NCBI RefSeq assembly: GCF_011684115.1
Contig: NZ_JAADJV010000002.1
Location: 495,209 to 559,208 of the forward strand
Origin: Rahnella aceris
GTDB lineage: Bacteria > Pseudomonadota > Gammaproteobacteria > Enterobacterales > Enterobacteriaceae
Length of the DNA stretch: 64,000 nt
Reading direction: 5' to 3'
The position numbers and the translations under genes are program-made. Below are positions 19,722-31,100 of the stretch, piece by piece. How positions within the stretch are numbered: the stretch's first letter is position 1; every line of letters begins with the position of its first letter. A model generated the notes under the pieces. It was not told the DNA's origin. It worked only from the letters and a program-made list of their open reading frames with translations, and ran no database searches.

Positions 19722-20444
19722 CTAATGCAGTTTATGCTCTTGCAGGAAAGACTCACCACCGAGCTGGCTCATCTGACGCAGGATCCATTGCTGACGGCGT
19801 ATGACATACGCAGAAGGCGCATTCACCTTAAACAGATGCGGATTCGGCAACACCGCCGCCAGTAACGCGGCCTGAGACGCAGTCAGGCGGCTGGCCGGTT
19901 TATGGAAGAAATGCTGCGCAGCCTGCTCGACGCCAAAGACGCCATCACCAAACTCCGCGATATTCAGGTACACCGTCAGAATGCGACGTTTTGTCCATAC
20001 GGTTTCAATACCCACGGTCAGCCCGGCCTCAAGCCCTTTACGCACCCAACTGCGCCCATCCCACAGAAACAGGTTTTTAGCGGTTTGCTGGGATAATGTC
20101 GAAGCACCACGCATTTTTCCGCCGTCTTTATCCAGCACCGACTGAATAGCATCGACATCAAATCCCCAATGAGTCGGGAATTTCTGATCTTCCGCCGCCA
20201 TCACCGCGAGCGCCATTGGTGAGGAAATCTCACTCATTGGCACCCAGTCCGAATGTGCAACATAACCAAAATCACCGGTCAGCCACGCGGAAATCTGGCG
20301 CTCCACCATCACGGCAGAAAAAGGCACGGGTAAAAAAGAAAAAAGAAGAATGCCCGCTACCCATAAGCAGAGTAACAGTATCACTGCGCGTTTTAGCCAT
20401 AACAGCGGCGTACGCAACAGGCCTTTTCGAGTAATTTTATTCAT
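19722..20444 (-). CDS. mtgA: Monofunctional peptidoglycan glycosyltransferase
   Basis: The 240-aa protein matches E. coli MtgA (242 aa). One N-terminal membrane helix (about residues 17-40) is followed by a GT51 domain that polymerises lipid II. Motifs present are [14 protein letters not shown] (catalytic Glu), [16 protein letters not shown] and [23 protein letters not shown] chose the ATG at 20444, which has a GGAAAG site. In E. coli mtgA lies after npr/yrbL; here it follows dolP. Confidence 0.95.
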   Translation of the reverse strand: MNKITRKGLLRTPLLWLKRAVILLLCLWVAGILLFSFLPVPFSAVMVERQISAWLTGDFGYVAHSDWVPMSEISSPMALAVMAAEDQKFPTHWGFDVDAIQSVLDKDGGKMRGASTLSQQTAKNLFLWDGRSWVRKGLEAGLTVGIETVWTKRRILTVYLNIAEFGDGVFGVEQAAQHFFHKPASRLTASQAALLAAVLPNPHLFKVNAPSAYVIRRQQWILRQMSQLGGESFLQEHKLH

Positions 20445-21227
20445 TTGGCGCTTTCCACAACACATCCGACCATCTAATCAATCTCAATAATAACCTGCAA
20501 GATCAGGCTAGCGAAATGCTGCACAATATTGCTAACAATTGAGCAATAACAATGAAACTTTTGCTTACATTCAGAACGAAAAATTCCGATTAAACCACTA
20601 CCATCAAGGAGTTCCGTCAAACAGTCAGGAACTCTTGCTTTTTTCACTGCGACTGATTTTTAAGCAAAAAAGTAAAATTTTTGTAAACTAATCAACAAAA
20701 GATACGTAAGATTAATTTATGATTCCGATCAGTGAAAGTGAATAAATTCTCATCAATTATTCCGTAATGCGTTAACGCACTAAGTCAAATACAACACCTG
20801 TGATACCTAAAAAATCAGCAGGGTGTGCACCTTTTTATCAGATAAAAAACGCATAAACCTAAGTGAAATTTTTTCATTTAAAATAAATTTCAGATCTCTT
20901 TTGGCTCCGGAGAGATCATTTCGCTGAAATTCACACTTAAACCATATATTACAACAAGTTGGCATAAATTTTTCAATTTATAGAACCGGTTTCATAGACG
21001 GGCATGTCGCAAATTCACCTGCAAAACCGCCTGCTATTGTTCACTTCCATAAGCAAAATTGCATGTCGCCAATACAACATCAACATGCTTCATTTGTATT
21101 CTGTCAAAAATCCTGCGATAAAGACTTGATGTTTTGTATAGACAAAGACTAATCTACATCACAGTTTTTAATGAATGTTGTAACAGTTCTGCTTATATTT
21201 GTTATGTTGATTGCTACAGGATGTATT
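20445..21227. other. AT-rich gap between mtgA and arcZ
   Basis: About 780 bp with no convincing gene. It must hold the mtgA promoter (leftward) and the arcZ promoter (rightward, near 21200-21228). The one strong element is an isolated rightward terminator at 20605-20645. elbB, the usual mtgA neighbour, is absent. Confidence 0.6.
20605..20645 (+). terminator. Orphan rightward terminator
   Basis: A stem (CAAGGAGTTCC with GGAACTCTTG, one bulge, 12-nt loop) is followed at once by CTTTTTT on the plus strand. No plus-strand gene lies upstream, and the minus strand lacks a T tract, so an unannotated RNA may end here. Confidence 0.6.
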
Positions 21228-21351
21228 AGACTTTAAACCTGAATTCCAAGACCTGCGAAAACCGAACCCTAAAAACTATCGTGGGTTACCTCTTTCCCTG
21301 GTGTTGGCGCAGTATTCGCGCACCCCGGCCTCGGCCGGGGTTATTTTTTTT
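21228..21351 (+). ncRNA. arcZ: Small RNA ArcZ
   Basis: The 3' half is nearly identical to the conserved core of E. coli ArcZ: TTTCCCTGGTGTTGGCGCAG, GTATTCGCGCACCCCGG, then a GC-rich terminator hairpin and a run of eight Ts ending at 21351. ArcZ is an Hfq-dependent sRNA, processed to a ~56-nt 3' form, that activates rpoS and represses flhDC and others; ArcA/ArcB repress it. It sits beside arcB as in E. coli. The 5' end is uncertain (upstream sequence is diverged) and is set from the 121-nt E. coli length. Confidence 0.93.
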
Positions 21352-23680
21352 CAGCGTTTGCCGTCCAGTCACGTAATACTTTGATGTCATTGCGCCATTC
21401 GGCCTTCAGCTCATCAATCCATTCCTGAACGTTATCCCACCAGGCTGGCAATGTCGGCGTCTGAATTTGTTGTGCCAGTTGCTGTAAATGTTTCAGGCCA
21501 ACAGAACCCGCCGCGCCTTTGATTTTGTGGCCTTCCTCGGCAATCCCTTTTTGATCGCGTGCCGTCATGTTGGAATCAAGCACAGCCAGATAGCCCGGCA
21601 TCATTTTTTCAAACATATCCGCACTCTGATAAATCAGTTTCGCCCCAACCAGGTCGATGTACTGCTCAAGCATGGCGGTATCAAGCAACGATTCGCTGTC
21701 TTTCATCACTACGGGTTCCTTTTCCACTACGGAAACGTCAGGCTGATGATCCCAGAACTGCTGAATCATCGCGGTCAGCGCGGAAACAGACAGCGGCTTG
21801 CTCAGCACGTCATCCATTCCCGCATCGAGATACTCTTTTTTGTCTTTCAGCACGTTTGCTGTCAGGGCAATCAGTGGCGGCAGACGTTGTCCGGCGTAAT
21901 CGGTGCGCAGCTTGCGGGCAATATCCAGCCCTGTCATGTCAGGCAACTGGATATCCAGCAGTACCAGATCGAATTCGTCAGGATCGAACATCTCCAGCGC
22001 ATCATGGCCATTCATCGCCACTTCCACGCTGTTACCTAACTTCTCCAGCACTGAACGCGCCACAATGACGTTCAGCTCAATGTCTTCGACCAGCAGCACG
22101 TGCAGCGCCGGTAAGGGCATGTCTTCTTCGTCACTGGCCAGGTCAGCCGGTGAATCCAGCGTTGGTGCGCGTACGACGAGCGTAAAGCAGGAACCCTGAC
22201 CCGGCACGCTGCTGACGGTGATATCGCCGCCCATTGCCTGCGCCAGACGTTTTGACACCGCCAGCCCAATCCCTGTGCCGGTCGCCGGTTTACCGCCGTT
22301 CTGATCTTTCACCTGATAATACATGGCGAAGATTTTGTCCTGCTCATCCTGCGGGATCCCCAGACCGGAATCGCGCACGACAAATCGCAGCATATCGTTC
22401 GGTTCATAATGCACGCTCAGCACAATCTCACCTTCGCGGGTGAATTTGACGGCGTTGCCGATCAGATTCCACAGAATCTGGCGCAGACGCGTGCCGTCCG
22501 TCGTAATACTGCGCGGCAACGGCAGGTCAGGCTCCATGATAAATTTCAGCCCTTTCGGCTGGGCCAGCAGTCCGGAGAGATTTTCCAGATCGGAGAGGAA
22601 TTCGGTGAAATCAACCGGCTGGTTATCAAGCTGCACTTTGCGGCGCTCAATTTTGTCCATTTCAATAATATCGTTGAAGATATTGCCGAGGGTGATCGCG
22701 CTGACATGAATGGTTTTCAGGTAGCTGTGCTGTTCTTTGTCCAGCTCGGTGTCGAGCAAAATGCGGCTCAGCCCGACGATGCCGTTAAGCGGCGTACGCA
22801 GCTCGTGGCTGATCGTTGAGATAAAAGTGGTCTTCTCACGGCTGGCGTTCTCTAACGCGTCCTGATAGCGCTTACGCTCGGTAATATCGCGTCCGAAGCC
22901 CATCAGCCCGTGTCGCTTACCGATACGGTCATAAAACGGCACTTTACGCAATTCGAAGCAGGCTTTGCGCCCGTCCGGATAGACCAGCCATTGTTCGTAG
23001 GTCAGGGAAACGTTGTGACGGAAAACCTTCTCGTCGGTTTCGACCACTTTCTCGGCGATATCCGGAGTATAAACGTCGTTGGGAGTCAGGCCGATCAGTT
23101 GCTTTTCACTTTTGCCGGTCAGCAGTTCCATCGCCCGGTTACAGCCGGAGAATTCTTTGTCTTCGTTGCGGTAATACACCAGGTCCGGCGAGGCATCGAG
23201 GAAAGAGCGTAATAATGCAGATTGCTGGCTCAGTTCGATCTGCGCCTGTTCGCGGTGCTGCATTTCGAGTTTCAGCTTATCGACCACTGCCAGACGCGCT
23301 TCTTCCGCTTTCACACGGTCGGCGATTTCCTGATTCAGTTGGGTGATGTTGTCTTTGAGTTGCTGATTCAGTTCGAGGTCGCGGTGGCGCATTTCTTCCA
23401 GTTTATCGACCAGACGCGCTAAACGCTGACGCGACTCTTCAAGTTGTTCAACCACCACCGACAGGAAGTAAACCGCCCAGGGCGTGATCAGCAAACCAAA
23501 GAAGATGGAACGAACGACGTCGATACTCTCAACCTGCCCGCGCAGGAGCATCGTGACCGCCATCTGGACAATCATTGCCAGTACCACCAGCGCAGACGCC
23601 AGCAACAGTGAGAATCTCACCAGCCCCAGCTTGACCATCAGATCGACATAATACTGCGCTAAAACCCGGATTTGCTTCAT
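21341..23680 (-). CDS. arcB: Hybrid sensor kinase ArcB
   Basis: The 779-aa protein matches E. coli ArcB (778 aa), the redox sensor that phosphorylates ArcA under low respiration. It has two membrane helices (about 22-44, 57-77), a coiled coil with leucine zipper (about 80-150), a PAS domain (about 155-270) with the redox cysteines Cys180 and Cys241, HisKA with His292 in STISHELRTP, ATPase boxes (NLIGNAVKF, DSGLGIP, GTGIGLA), a receiver domain with Asp576, and HPt with His718 in GHKIKGAAGS. The full phosphorelay is intact. The stop codon lies inside the ArcZ terminator on the other strand. Confidence 0.97.
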   Translation of the reverse strand: MKQIRVLAQYYVDLMVKLGLVRFSLLLASALVVLAMIVQMAVTMLLRGQVESIDVVRSIFFGLLITPWAVYFLSVVVEQLEESRQRLARLVDKLEEMRHRDLELNQQLKDNITQLNQEIADRVKAEEARLAVVDKLKLEMQHREQAQIELSQQSALLRSFLDASPDLVYYRNEDKEFSGCNRAMELLTGKSEKQLIGLTPNDVYTPDIAEKVVETDEKVFRHNVSLTYEQWLVYPDGRKACFELRKVPFYDRIGKRHGLMGFGRDITERKRYQDALENASREKTTFISTISHELRTPLNGIVGLSRILLDTELDKEQHSYLKTIHVSAITLGNIFNDIIEMDKIERRKVQLDNQPVDFTEFLSDLENLSGLLAQPKGLKFIMEPDLPLPRSITTDGTRLRQILWNLIGNAVKFTREGEIVLSVHYEPNDMLRFVVRDSGLGIPQDEQDKIFAMYYQVKDQNGGKPATGTGIGLAVSKRLAQAMGGDITVSSVPGQGSCFTLVVRAPTLDSPADLASDEEDMPLPALHVLLVEDIELNVIVARSVLEKLGNSVEVAMNGHDALEMFDPDEFDLVLLDIQLPDMTGLDIARKLRTDYAGQRLPPLIALTANVLKDKKEYLDAGMDDVLSKPLSVSALTAMIQQFWDHQPDVSVVEKEPVVMKDSESLLDTAMLEQYIDLVGAKLIYQSADMFEKMMPGYLAVLDSNMTARDQKGIAEEGHKIKGAAGSVGLKHLQQLAQQIQTPTLPAWWDNVQEWIDELKAEWRNDIKVLRDWTANAEKK

Positions 23681-24091
23681 AACGTTTCCCTTAAAACGAA
23701 GTCGTCTGAATCATACCGCAAAACCTCACCGGCGTGATGGCAGGGGATAAATTGAGCGTGAAGTTTGTGAGATGCACCTTGCAGGGGCTTGTCATGGTGC
23801 AATGCAGGAAATAAGGGCAGAGTTATTGACTATTATCTGCGGTGATATTATTAATATCGGCCGGCTTTTATCAGGCTGCACGCGTTGCCAACTGCCGTCC
23901 AGCTAACATTTTTTCCTTTTATCCTCCGAATATTTTCTCTCCCGGTGCGTTTCGCACAGGCATAACTATTCATTATTACTGCAAATAAAGTCATTCGTGG
24001 CAGTATGAATAATTCTTATTACAAACACCGGACTAACACATTATTACTGTCAGGTTAAAAACAGTGACAAACCGCATGGGTACAGTATTTT

Positions 24092-24108
24092 CCAGTATAA
24101 AATACTGG
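24092..24108. repeat. Short palindrome upstream of gltB
   Basis: CCAGTAT-AAA-ATACTGG is a perfect 7-bp inverted repeat about 190 bp before the candidate gltB promoter. The role is unknown. Confidence 0.5.
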
Positions 24109-24283
24109 TAATTACGCCCCTGCCAGCACGGTGCGGAGATCTTACGCTTTCCCCATAGTGAGTCAGCTCACACTTTACGTGCATGCCCCCATCGGAAATA
24201 TGCCAGCAAAAACCCCACAAAACATATATATTTCAAATAATTAAATCTCTTTATATCACTTTTAATATAACTTAAATCGCCAT

Positions 24284-24312
24284 TTGACCTGTCTGTGCTT
24301 TCTCGCTAAGTT
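24284..24312 (+). promoter_or_regulatory. Candidate gltBD promoter
   Basis: TTGACC, 17 bp, TAAGTT, directly downstream of an AT-rich tract. A start near 24319 would give a leader of about 235 nt before the gltB ATG. Confidence 0.45.
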
Positions 24313-24553
24313 GGGAGTCCGCTGGAAGCAATCTCGACGGGTGAGCAACTCGTCATATTTATGCAGTAATTGAAGACTCCCTCATTAAAACAAGTCAACC
24401 ACCACTTGTGAGAACCATCACGAGAGGCCTTTGACGGAGATGTCCGGGCAATCAACGCACCGCAAGAGTGCGCGAAATTGCGGACAAACCTCTGTGTATA
24501 AGCCCGCTCGCGATTGGTGTGAGAGTCTCGCAGAGCCTGGGGAGGTTCACGTA

Positions 24554-27500
24554 ATGTTGTACGATAAATCCCAAGAGAGGGACAACTGTGGTTTCGGCCT
24601 GATCGCCCATATAGAAGGCGAACCTAGCCATAAGGTCGTGCGTACTGCGATCCACGCGCTGGCCCGTATGCAACACCGTGGCGCGATCCTTGCTGACGGC
24701 AAGACCGGCGACGGCTGTGGCCTTCATTTACAGAAACCTGACCGCTTCTTCCGCATGATTGCTGAAGAACGTGGCTGGCGTCTGGCGAAAAACTATGCCG
24801 TTGGCATGCTGTTCCTCAGCAAAGATGAAAAAGAAGCTGAGGCAAGCCGCCGCATTGTTGAAGAAGAGTTGCAAAACGAGACGCTGTCCGTGGTGGGCTG
24901 GCGTGACGTTCCGACCAATCCGGACGTACTCGGTGAAATCGCGCTTTCCTCCCTGCCCCGCATCGAACAAATTTTTGTCAACGCGCCTGCCGGCTGGCGT
25001 CCGCGTGACATGGAGCGCCGCCTTTATATGGCGCGCCGCCGTATTGAGAAACGCATTCAGGATAAAGACTTCTATGTGTGCAGTTTCTCCAACGTGGTCA
25101 CGATCTATAAAGGCCTGTGTATGCCTGCGGATCTGCCACGCTTCTATTTAGACCTGGCCGACCTGCGTCTGGAATCGGCCATCTGCCTGTTCCACCAGCG
25201 TTTCTCGACCAACACCGTACCGCGCTGGCAACTGGCTCAGCCTTTCCGCTATCTGGCGCACAACGGCGAAATCAACACCATCACCGGTAACCGCCAGTGG
25301 GCGCGTGCCCGTGCGTATAAATTCAAAACGCCGCTGATCCCCGATCTGCAAGACGCCTCACCGTTCGTGAATGAAACCGGTTCGGACTCCAGCTCGCTGG
25401 ACAACATGCTGGAACTGTTCCTGGCAGGCGGGATGGATTTACTGCGCGCCATGCGTTTGCTGGTGCCGCCAGCCTGGCAGCAAAACCCGGACATGGACGA
25501 CGATCTGCGCGCATTCTTCGACTTTAACTCCATGCACATGGAGCCGTGGGATGGCCCGGCCGGTATCGTGATGTCAGATGGCCGTTATGCCGCCTGTAAC
25601 CTTGACCGTAACGGTCTGCGTCCTGCGCGCTATGTCATCACCAAAGATAAGCTGATCACCTGTGCGTCCGAAGTTGGCATCTGGGATTATCAGCCGGACG
25701 AAGTGGTCGAAAAAGGCCGCGTCGGACCGGGCGAGCTGATGGTGATCGACACCCGCAGCGGCAAAATCCACCATTCTGCAGAAACTGACAACGATCTGAA
25801 GGGCCGCCATCCTTATAAGCAATGGATGGAGAAAAACGTTCAGCGTCTGGTGCCGTTCGAAGACTTGCCGGAAGATCAGGTGGGCAGCCGTGAGCTGGAA
25901 GACACCTTACTGGAAACTTTCCAGAAGCAATTCGGCTACAGCAGCGAAGAACTCGATCAGATCATCCGCGTACTGGGTGAAAACGGTCAGGAAGCCGTCG
26001 GCTCCATGGGTGACGACACGCCATTTGCCGTGCTCTCCAGCCGTCCGCGTATCGTGTATGACTACTTCCGCCAGCAATTTGCGCAGGTCACTAACCCGCC
26101 AATCGATCCGCTGCGCGAAGCCCACGTGATGTCTCTGGCGACCAGCATCGGCCGCGAGATGAACGTGTTCTGCGAAGCCGAAGGTCAGGCTCACCGTCTG
26201 AGCTTCAAATCGCCAATCCTGCTGTGGTCTGACTTTAAACAGCTGACCACACTCGACAGCAAACACTATCGCGCGGAAACGCTGGATATTACGTACGATC
26301 CGACCGAACAAAATATGGAGCAGTTCGTCCAGAAACTCTGTGACGAAGGCGAACAGAAAGTGCGTAACGGCGCGGTTCTGCTGGTGCTGTCTGACCGCAA
26401 TATCGCCCCGAACCGCCTGCCGCTGCCTGCACCCATGGCCGTCGGTGCGTTGCAGTTGCGTCTGGTTGAAAAAAGCCTGCGATGCGATGCCAACATCATT
26501 GTTGAAACCGCCAGCGCCCGTGACCCGCACCATTTCGCCGTGCTGATTGGCTTCGGTGCCACTGCGGTTTACCCGTATCTGGCCTACGAAACCCTGGCAA
26601 AACTGGTCGACTCCCAGGTCATCGAGAAGAAATACCGTGAAGTGATGCTGAACTACCGTAACGGCATCAACAAAGGCCTGTACAAGATCATGTCCAAAAT
26701 GGGCATATCAACCGTCGCCTCTTACCGTTGCTCGAAACTGTTTGAAGCAGTCGGTCTGGCGAAGGATCTGTGCAACACCTGCTTTAACGGCGTCGTCAGC
26801 CGTATCGGCGGTGCCGGTTACAGCGACTTCGAACAGGACTTACTGAACCTGTCCAAGCGCGCGTGGCTGAAACGCAAAACGCTGGATCAGGGCGGCCTGC
26901 TGAAATTTGTCCACGGTGGCGAATACCATTCCTATAACCCGGACGTGGTCACTACCCTGCAAGCCGCTGTCAACAGCGGTGATTACGACGATTATAAGAA
27001 ATACGCCAAACTGGTAAACGAGCGTCCGGTGGCCACACTGCGTGACTTGCTGAAAGTCACGCCAAAAGGCCAGCCGATCCCTGTTGATCAGGTTGAACCG
27101 GCGGAAGGTTTATTTACCCGTTTCGATACCGCAGCGATGTCTATCGGCGCACTGAGCCCGGAAGCGCATGAATCTCTGGCCGAAGCGATGAACAGCATCG
27201 GCGGACGTTCTAACTCCGGCGAAGGTGGCGAAGACCCGGCGCGTTACGGCACCAATAAAGTGTCCCGAATCAAACAGGTGGCTTCCGGTCGTTTCGGTGT
27301 AACCCCGGCGTATCTGGTCAATGCTGACGTTATCCAGATCAAAGTGGCGCAGGGTGCAAAACCAGGCGAAGGCGGCCAGTTGCCGGGTGACAAAGTGACG
27401 CCGTACATCGCGAAACTGCGCTATTCCGTACCGGGCGTGACCCTGATTTCTCCACCGCCGCACCACGATATTTATTCCATTGAAGATCTGGCGCAGCTGA

Positions 27501-29011
27501 TTTTCGACCTGAAACAGGTCAACCCGAAAGCGATGATTTCGGTGAAACTGGTGTCTGAACCGGGCGTCGGCACTATCGCCGTTGGCGTGGCAAAAGCTTA
27601 CGCGGATCTCATCACTATCGCTGGCTACGATGGCGGCACCGGCGCAAGCCCGCTGTCTTCGGTGAAGTATGCCGGTTGTCCGTGGGAACTGGGCCTGGTA
27701 GAAACACAACAGGCACTGGTGGCCAACGGCCTGCGTCATAAGATCCGTCTGCAGGTTGATGGCGGCCTGAAAACCGGCCTCGACATCATCAAGGCAGCGA
27801 TTCTTGGTGCAGAAAGCTTCGGTTTTGGTACCGGCCCGATGGTGGCGCTGGGTTGTAAATACCTGCGTATTTGCCACCTGAACAACTGTGCAACGGGCGT
27901 GGCAACTCAGGATGAAAAACTGCGACGCAACCATTATCACGGACTGCCGGAACGCGTAGTGAACTACTTCAGGTTCATTACGCAGGAAACCCGTGAAATC
28001 ATGGCCGAGTTGGGTGTCAGCCAGCTGGTGGATCTGATTGGTCGTACCGATTTACTGACTGAACTGGACGGTTTCACCGCCAAGCAAAACAATCTCGACC
28101 TTTCTGCGATACTGGCAACGGCCACGCCGCATGAAGGCAAAGCGGTGTACTGCACTGAAAGCAACCCGGCGTTCGACAAGGGTCAGCTGAATAAAGACAT
28201 CCTGGAACAGGCCGCGCCGCATATCGATTCAAAACAGAGCAAAGCGTTCTACTTTGATATCCGCAACACTGACCGTTCCGTTGGCGCTATGTTGTCCGGT
28301 GCGATTGCAGAGAAACATGGCGATCAGGGCATGGCGGCTGATCCGGTGCGTATTAACTTCAACGGCACCGCAGGCCAGAGCTTCGGCGTCTGGAACGCAG
28401 GCGGCGTAGATTTAATGCTGACCGGCGACGCGAACGACTATGTGGGCAAAGGTATGGCGGGTGGCCGCATTGCCATTCGTCCGCCAATTGGTTCTGCGTT
28501 CCGCAGTCACGAAGCCAGCATCATCGGTAACACCTGTTTATATGGCGCAACCGGCGGCAAAATGTTTGCTGCAGGCCGCGCGGGTGAGCGTTTCGCGGTA
28601 CGTAACTCCGGTGCCATCACCGTGGTGGAAGGCATCGGCGATAACGGTTGTGAATATATGACCGGCGGCATTGTTTGTGTGCTGGGCCGTACCGGCGTCA
28701 ACTTCGGCGCAGGCATGACCGGTGGTTTCGCTTATGTTCTTGATGAAGATGGCGAATTCCGCAAACGTGTTAACCCGGAACTGGTTGAAGTCCTGGAAGT
28801 AGCCGATCTGGCTATCCATGAAGAGCATCTGCGCGGTTTGATCATCGAACACGTACAGCTGACCGCATCGACCCGTGGTGAAGAGATTTTGGCGAACTGG
28901 CCGGAATGGGCGCCTAAATTTGCCCTGGTAAAACCGAAGTCCAGTGATGTCAAAGCATTGTTGGGTCACCGTAGTCGTTCCGCAGCTGAGCTGCGGGTAC
29001 AAGCGCAGTAA
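24554..29011 (+). CDS. gltB: Glutamate synthase (NADPH) large subunit
   Basis: The 1485-aa protein matches E. coli GltB (1486 aa). It takes the amide nitrogen of glutamine and, with 2-oxoglutarate and electrons from GltD, makes two glutamates. Maturation should remove 11 residues to expose Cys12 as the N-terminal nucleophile of the class II amidotransferase domain (about residues 12-430). Next come the central and FMN-binding synthase domains (GEGGEDPARYG, DGGTGASPLSS, and CKYLRICHLNNCATGVATQD with the 3Fe-4S cysteines), and the C-terminal beta-helix of GXXG repeats. The ATG at 24554 has a GGAGG site; the frame is open 41 codons upstream from a TTG. Confidence 0.97.
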   Translation: MLYDKSQERDNCGFGLIAHIEGEPSHKVVRTAIHALARMQHRGAILADGKTGDGCGLHLQKPDRFFRMIAEERGWRLAKNYAVGMLFLSKDEKEAEASRRIVEEELQNETLSVVGWRDVPTNPDVLGEIALSSLPRIEQIFVNAPAGWRPRDMERRLYMARRRIEKRIQDKDFYVCSFSNVVTIYKGLCMPADLPRFYLDLADLRLESAICLFHQRFSTNTVPRWQLAQPFRYLAHNGEINTITGNRQWARARAYKFKTPLIPDLQDASPFVNETGSDSSSLDNMLELFLAGGMDLLRAMRLLVPPAWQQNPDMDDDLRAFFDFNSMHMEPWDGPAGIVMSDGRYAACNLDRNGLRPARYVITKDKLITCASEVGIWDYQPDEVVEKGRVGPGELMVIDTRSGKIHHSAETDNDLKGRHPYKQWMEKNVQRLVPFEDLPEDQVGSRELEDTLLETFQKQFGYSSEELDQIIRVLGENGQEAVGSMGDDTPFAVLSSRPRIVYDYFRQQFAQVTNPPIDPLREAHVMSLATSIGREMNVFCEAEGQAHRLSFKSPILLWSDFKQLTTLDSKHYRAETLDITYDPTEQNMEQFVQKLCDEGEQKVRNGAVLLVLSDRNIAPNRLPLPAPMAVGALQLRLVEKSLRCDANIIVETASARDPHHFAVLIGFGATAVYPYLAYETLAKLVDSQVIEKKYREVMLNYRNGINKGLYKIMSKMGISTVASYRCSKLFEAVGLAKDLCNTCFNGVVSRIGGAGYSDFEQDLLNLSKRAWLKRKTLDQGGLLKFVHGGEYHSYNPDVVTTLQAAVNSGDYDDYKKYAKLVNERPVATLRDLLKVTPKGQPIPVDQVEPAEGLFTRFDTAAMSIGALSPEAHESLAEAMNSIGGRSNSGEGGEDPARYGTNKVSRIKQVASGRFGVTPAYLVNADVIQIKVAQGAKPGEGGQLPGDKVTPYIAKLRYSVPGVTLISPPPHHDIYSIEDLAQLIFDLKQVNPKAMISVKLVSEPGVGTIAVGVAKAYADLITIAGYDGGTGASPLSSVKYAGCPWELGLVETQQALVANGLRHKIRLQVDGGLKTGLDIIKAAILGAESFGFGTGPMVALGCKYLRICHLNNCATGVATQDEKLRRNHYHGLPERVVNYFRFITQETREIMAELGVSQLVDLIGRTDLLTELDGFTAKQNNLDLSAILATATPHEGKAVYCTESNPAFDKGQLNKDILEQAAPHIDSKQSKAFYFDIRNTDRSVGAMLSGAIAEKHGDQGMAADPVRINFNGTAGQSFGVWNAGGVDLMLTGDANDYVGKGMAGGRIAIRPPIGSAFRSHEASIIGNTCLYGATGGKMFAAGRAGERFAVRNSGAITVVEGIGDNGCEYMTGGIVCVLGRTGVNFGAGMTGGFAYVLDEDGEFRKRVNPELVEVLEVADLAIHEEHLRGLIIEHVQLTASTRGEEILANWPEWAPKFALVKPKSSDVKALLGHRSRSAAELRVQAQ

Positions 29012-30439
<1,428 letters not shown>

Positions 30440-30457
30440 TCCGACGGGGCATCAAAA

Positions 30458-30494
30458 CGGGGCTGCCAGCGATGGCAGCCCCGTTGTTTTTTTA
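30458..30494 (+). terminator. gltBD terminator
   Basis: The hairpin GGGGCTGCCA / TGGCAGCCCC is followed by GTTGTTTTTTT, about 20 bp after gltD. Confidence 0.93.
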
Positions 30495-30546
30495 ATCGTA
30501 TGCAATCTGCACTGGCGAAAAGAGGCGGCGGCGTATTTAAGGCAAT

Positions 30547-30575
30547 AAAAAACCCCACGTAACAACGCAGGGTTT
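30547..30575 (-). terminator. sspAB terminator
   Basis: On the minus strand AAACCCTGCGT pairs with ACGTGGGGTTT and a T tract follows, about 28 bp after the sspB stop. Confidence 0.8.
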
Positions 30576-30602
30576 AAGCATGAAGCCGGATTGAGCGGGT
30601 TG

Positions 30603-31097
30603 TTATTTCACAACACGCAATGCCGGGCGACCACCGCGAGGCGGTGTCGGCGGCTCATCATCCGGATCTTCTTCAGCCACATCCGGCAAATCACCATCAA
30701 TGACTGACATGGTCGGTTCTGTCGGCTCATCAGCGCTCAGGTCACCGTCAAAGGCACCTTCGGCTTCATAAGCAGGTTCAGGTTCGAACATGGTACCGGC
30801 ACCGTTTTCACGGGCATAAATTGCCAGAACAGCAGCAATCGGTACAAACACGTTACGCGGTACGCCACCAAAACGGGCGTTAAAGCGTACGTCATCATTA
30901 CCCAGTTCGAGATTGCCGACAGCACGCGGCGCAACGTTCAGAACAATTTGTCCGTCACGCGCAAACTCCATCGGCACCATCACGCCAGGCATCGTCACGT
31001 CAACCACCAGATGCGGGGTTAACTGGTTGTCCAGCAACCAGTCATAAAAAGCCCGCAGCAGATAGGGGCGACGCGGAGACATGTCGGTCATCTCCAT
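30603..31097 (-). CDS. sspB: ClpXP specificity adaptor SspB
   Basis: The 164-aa protein matches E. coli SspB (165 aa). It tethers ssrA-tagged proteins and RseA to ClpXP. The folded N-domain (about residues 5-110, starting SPRRPYLLRAFYDWLLDNQL) is followed by an acidic flexible linker (about 111-150). The C-terminal ClpX-binding tail RGGRPALRVVK is exact. It begins 3 bp after sspA. Confidence 0.96.
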   Translation of the reverse strand: MEMTDMSPRRPYLLRAFYDWLLDNQLTPHLVVDVTMPGVMVPMEFARDGQIVLNVAPRAVGNLELGNDDVRFNARFGGVPRNVFVPIAAVLAIYARENGAGTMFEPEPAYEAEGAFDGDLSADEPTEPTMSVIDGDLPDVAEEDPDDEPPTPPRGGRPALRVVK

Positions 31098-31100
31098 ACC

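Larger units (their letters stand above)
23681..24553. promoter_or_regulatory. arcB-gltB intergenic control region
   Basis: 873 bp between divergent arcB and gltB with no convincing gene. It contains an AT-rich stretch (about 24190-24280), a small perfect palindrome at 24092-24108 and a candidate gltB promoter at 24284-24312. Lrp and IHF act in this region in E. coli; I did not identify specific sites. Confidence 0.6.

Noticed and set aside
27110..27940. Minus-strand open frame of 276 codons inside gltB
   Set aside because: It is a shadow of the highly conserved gltB coding strand.
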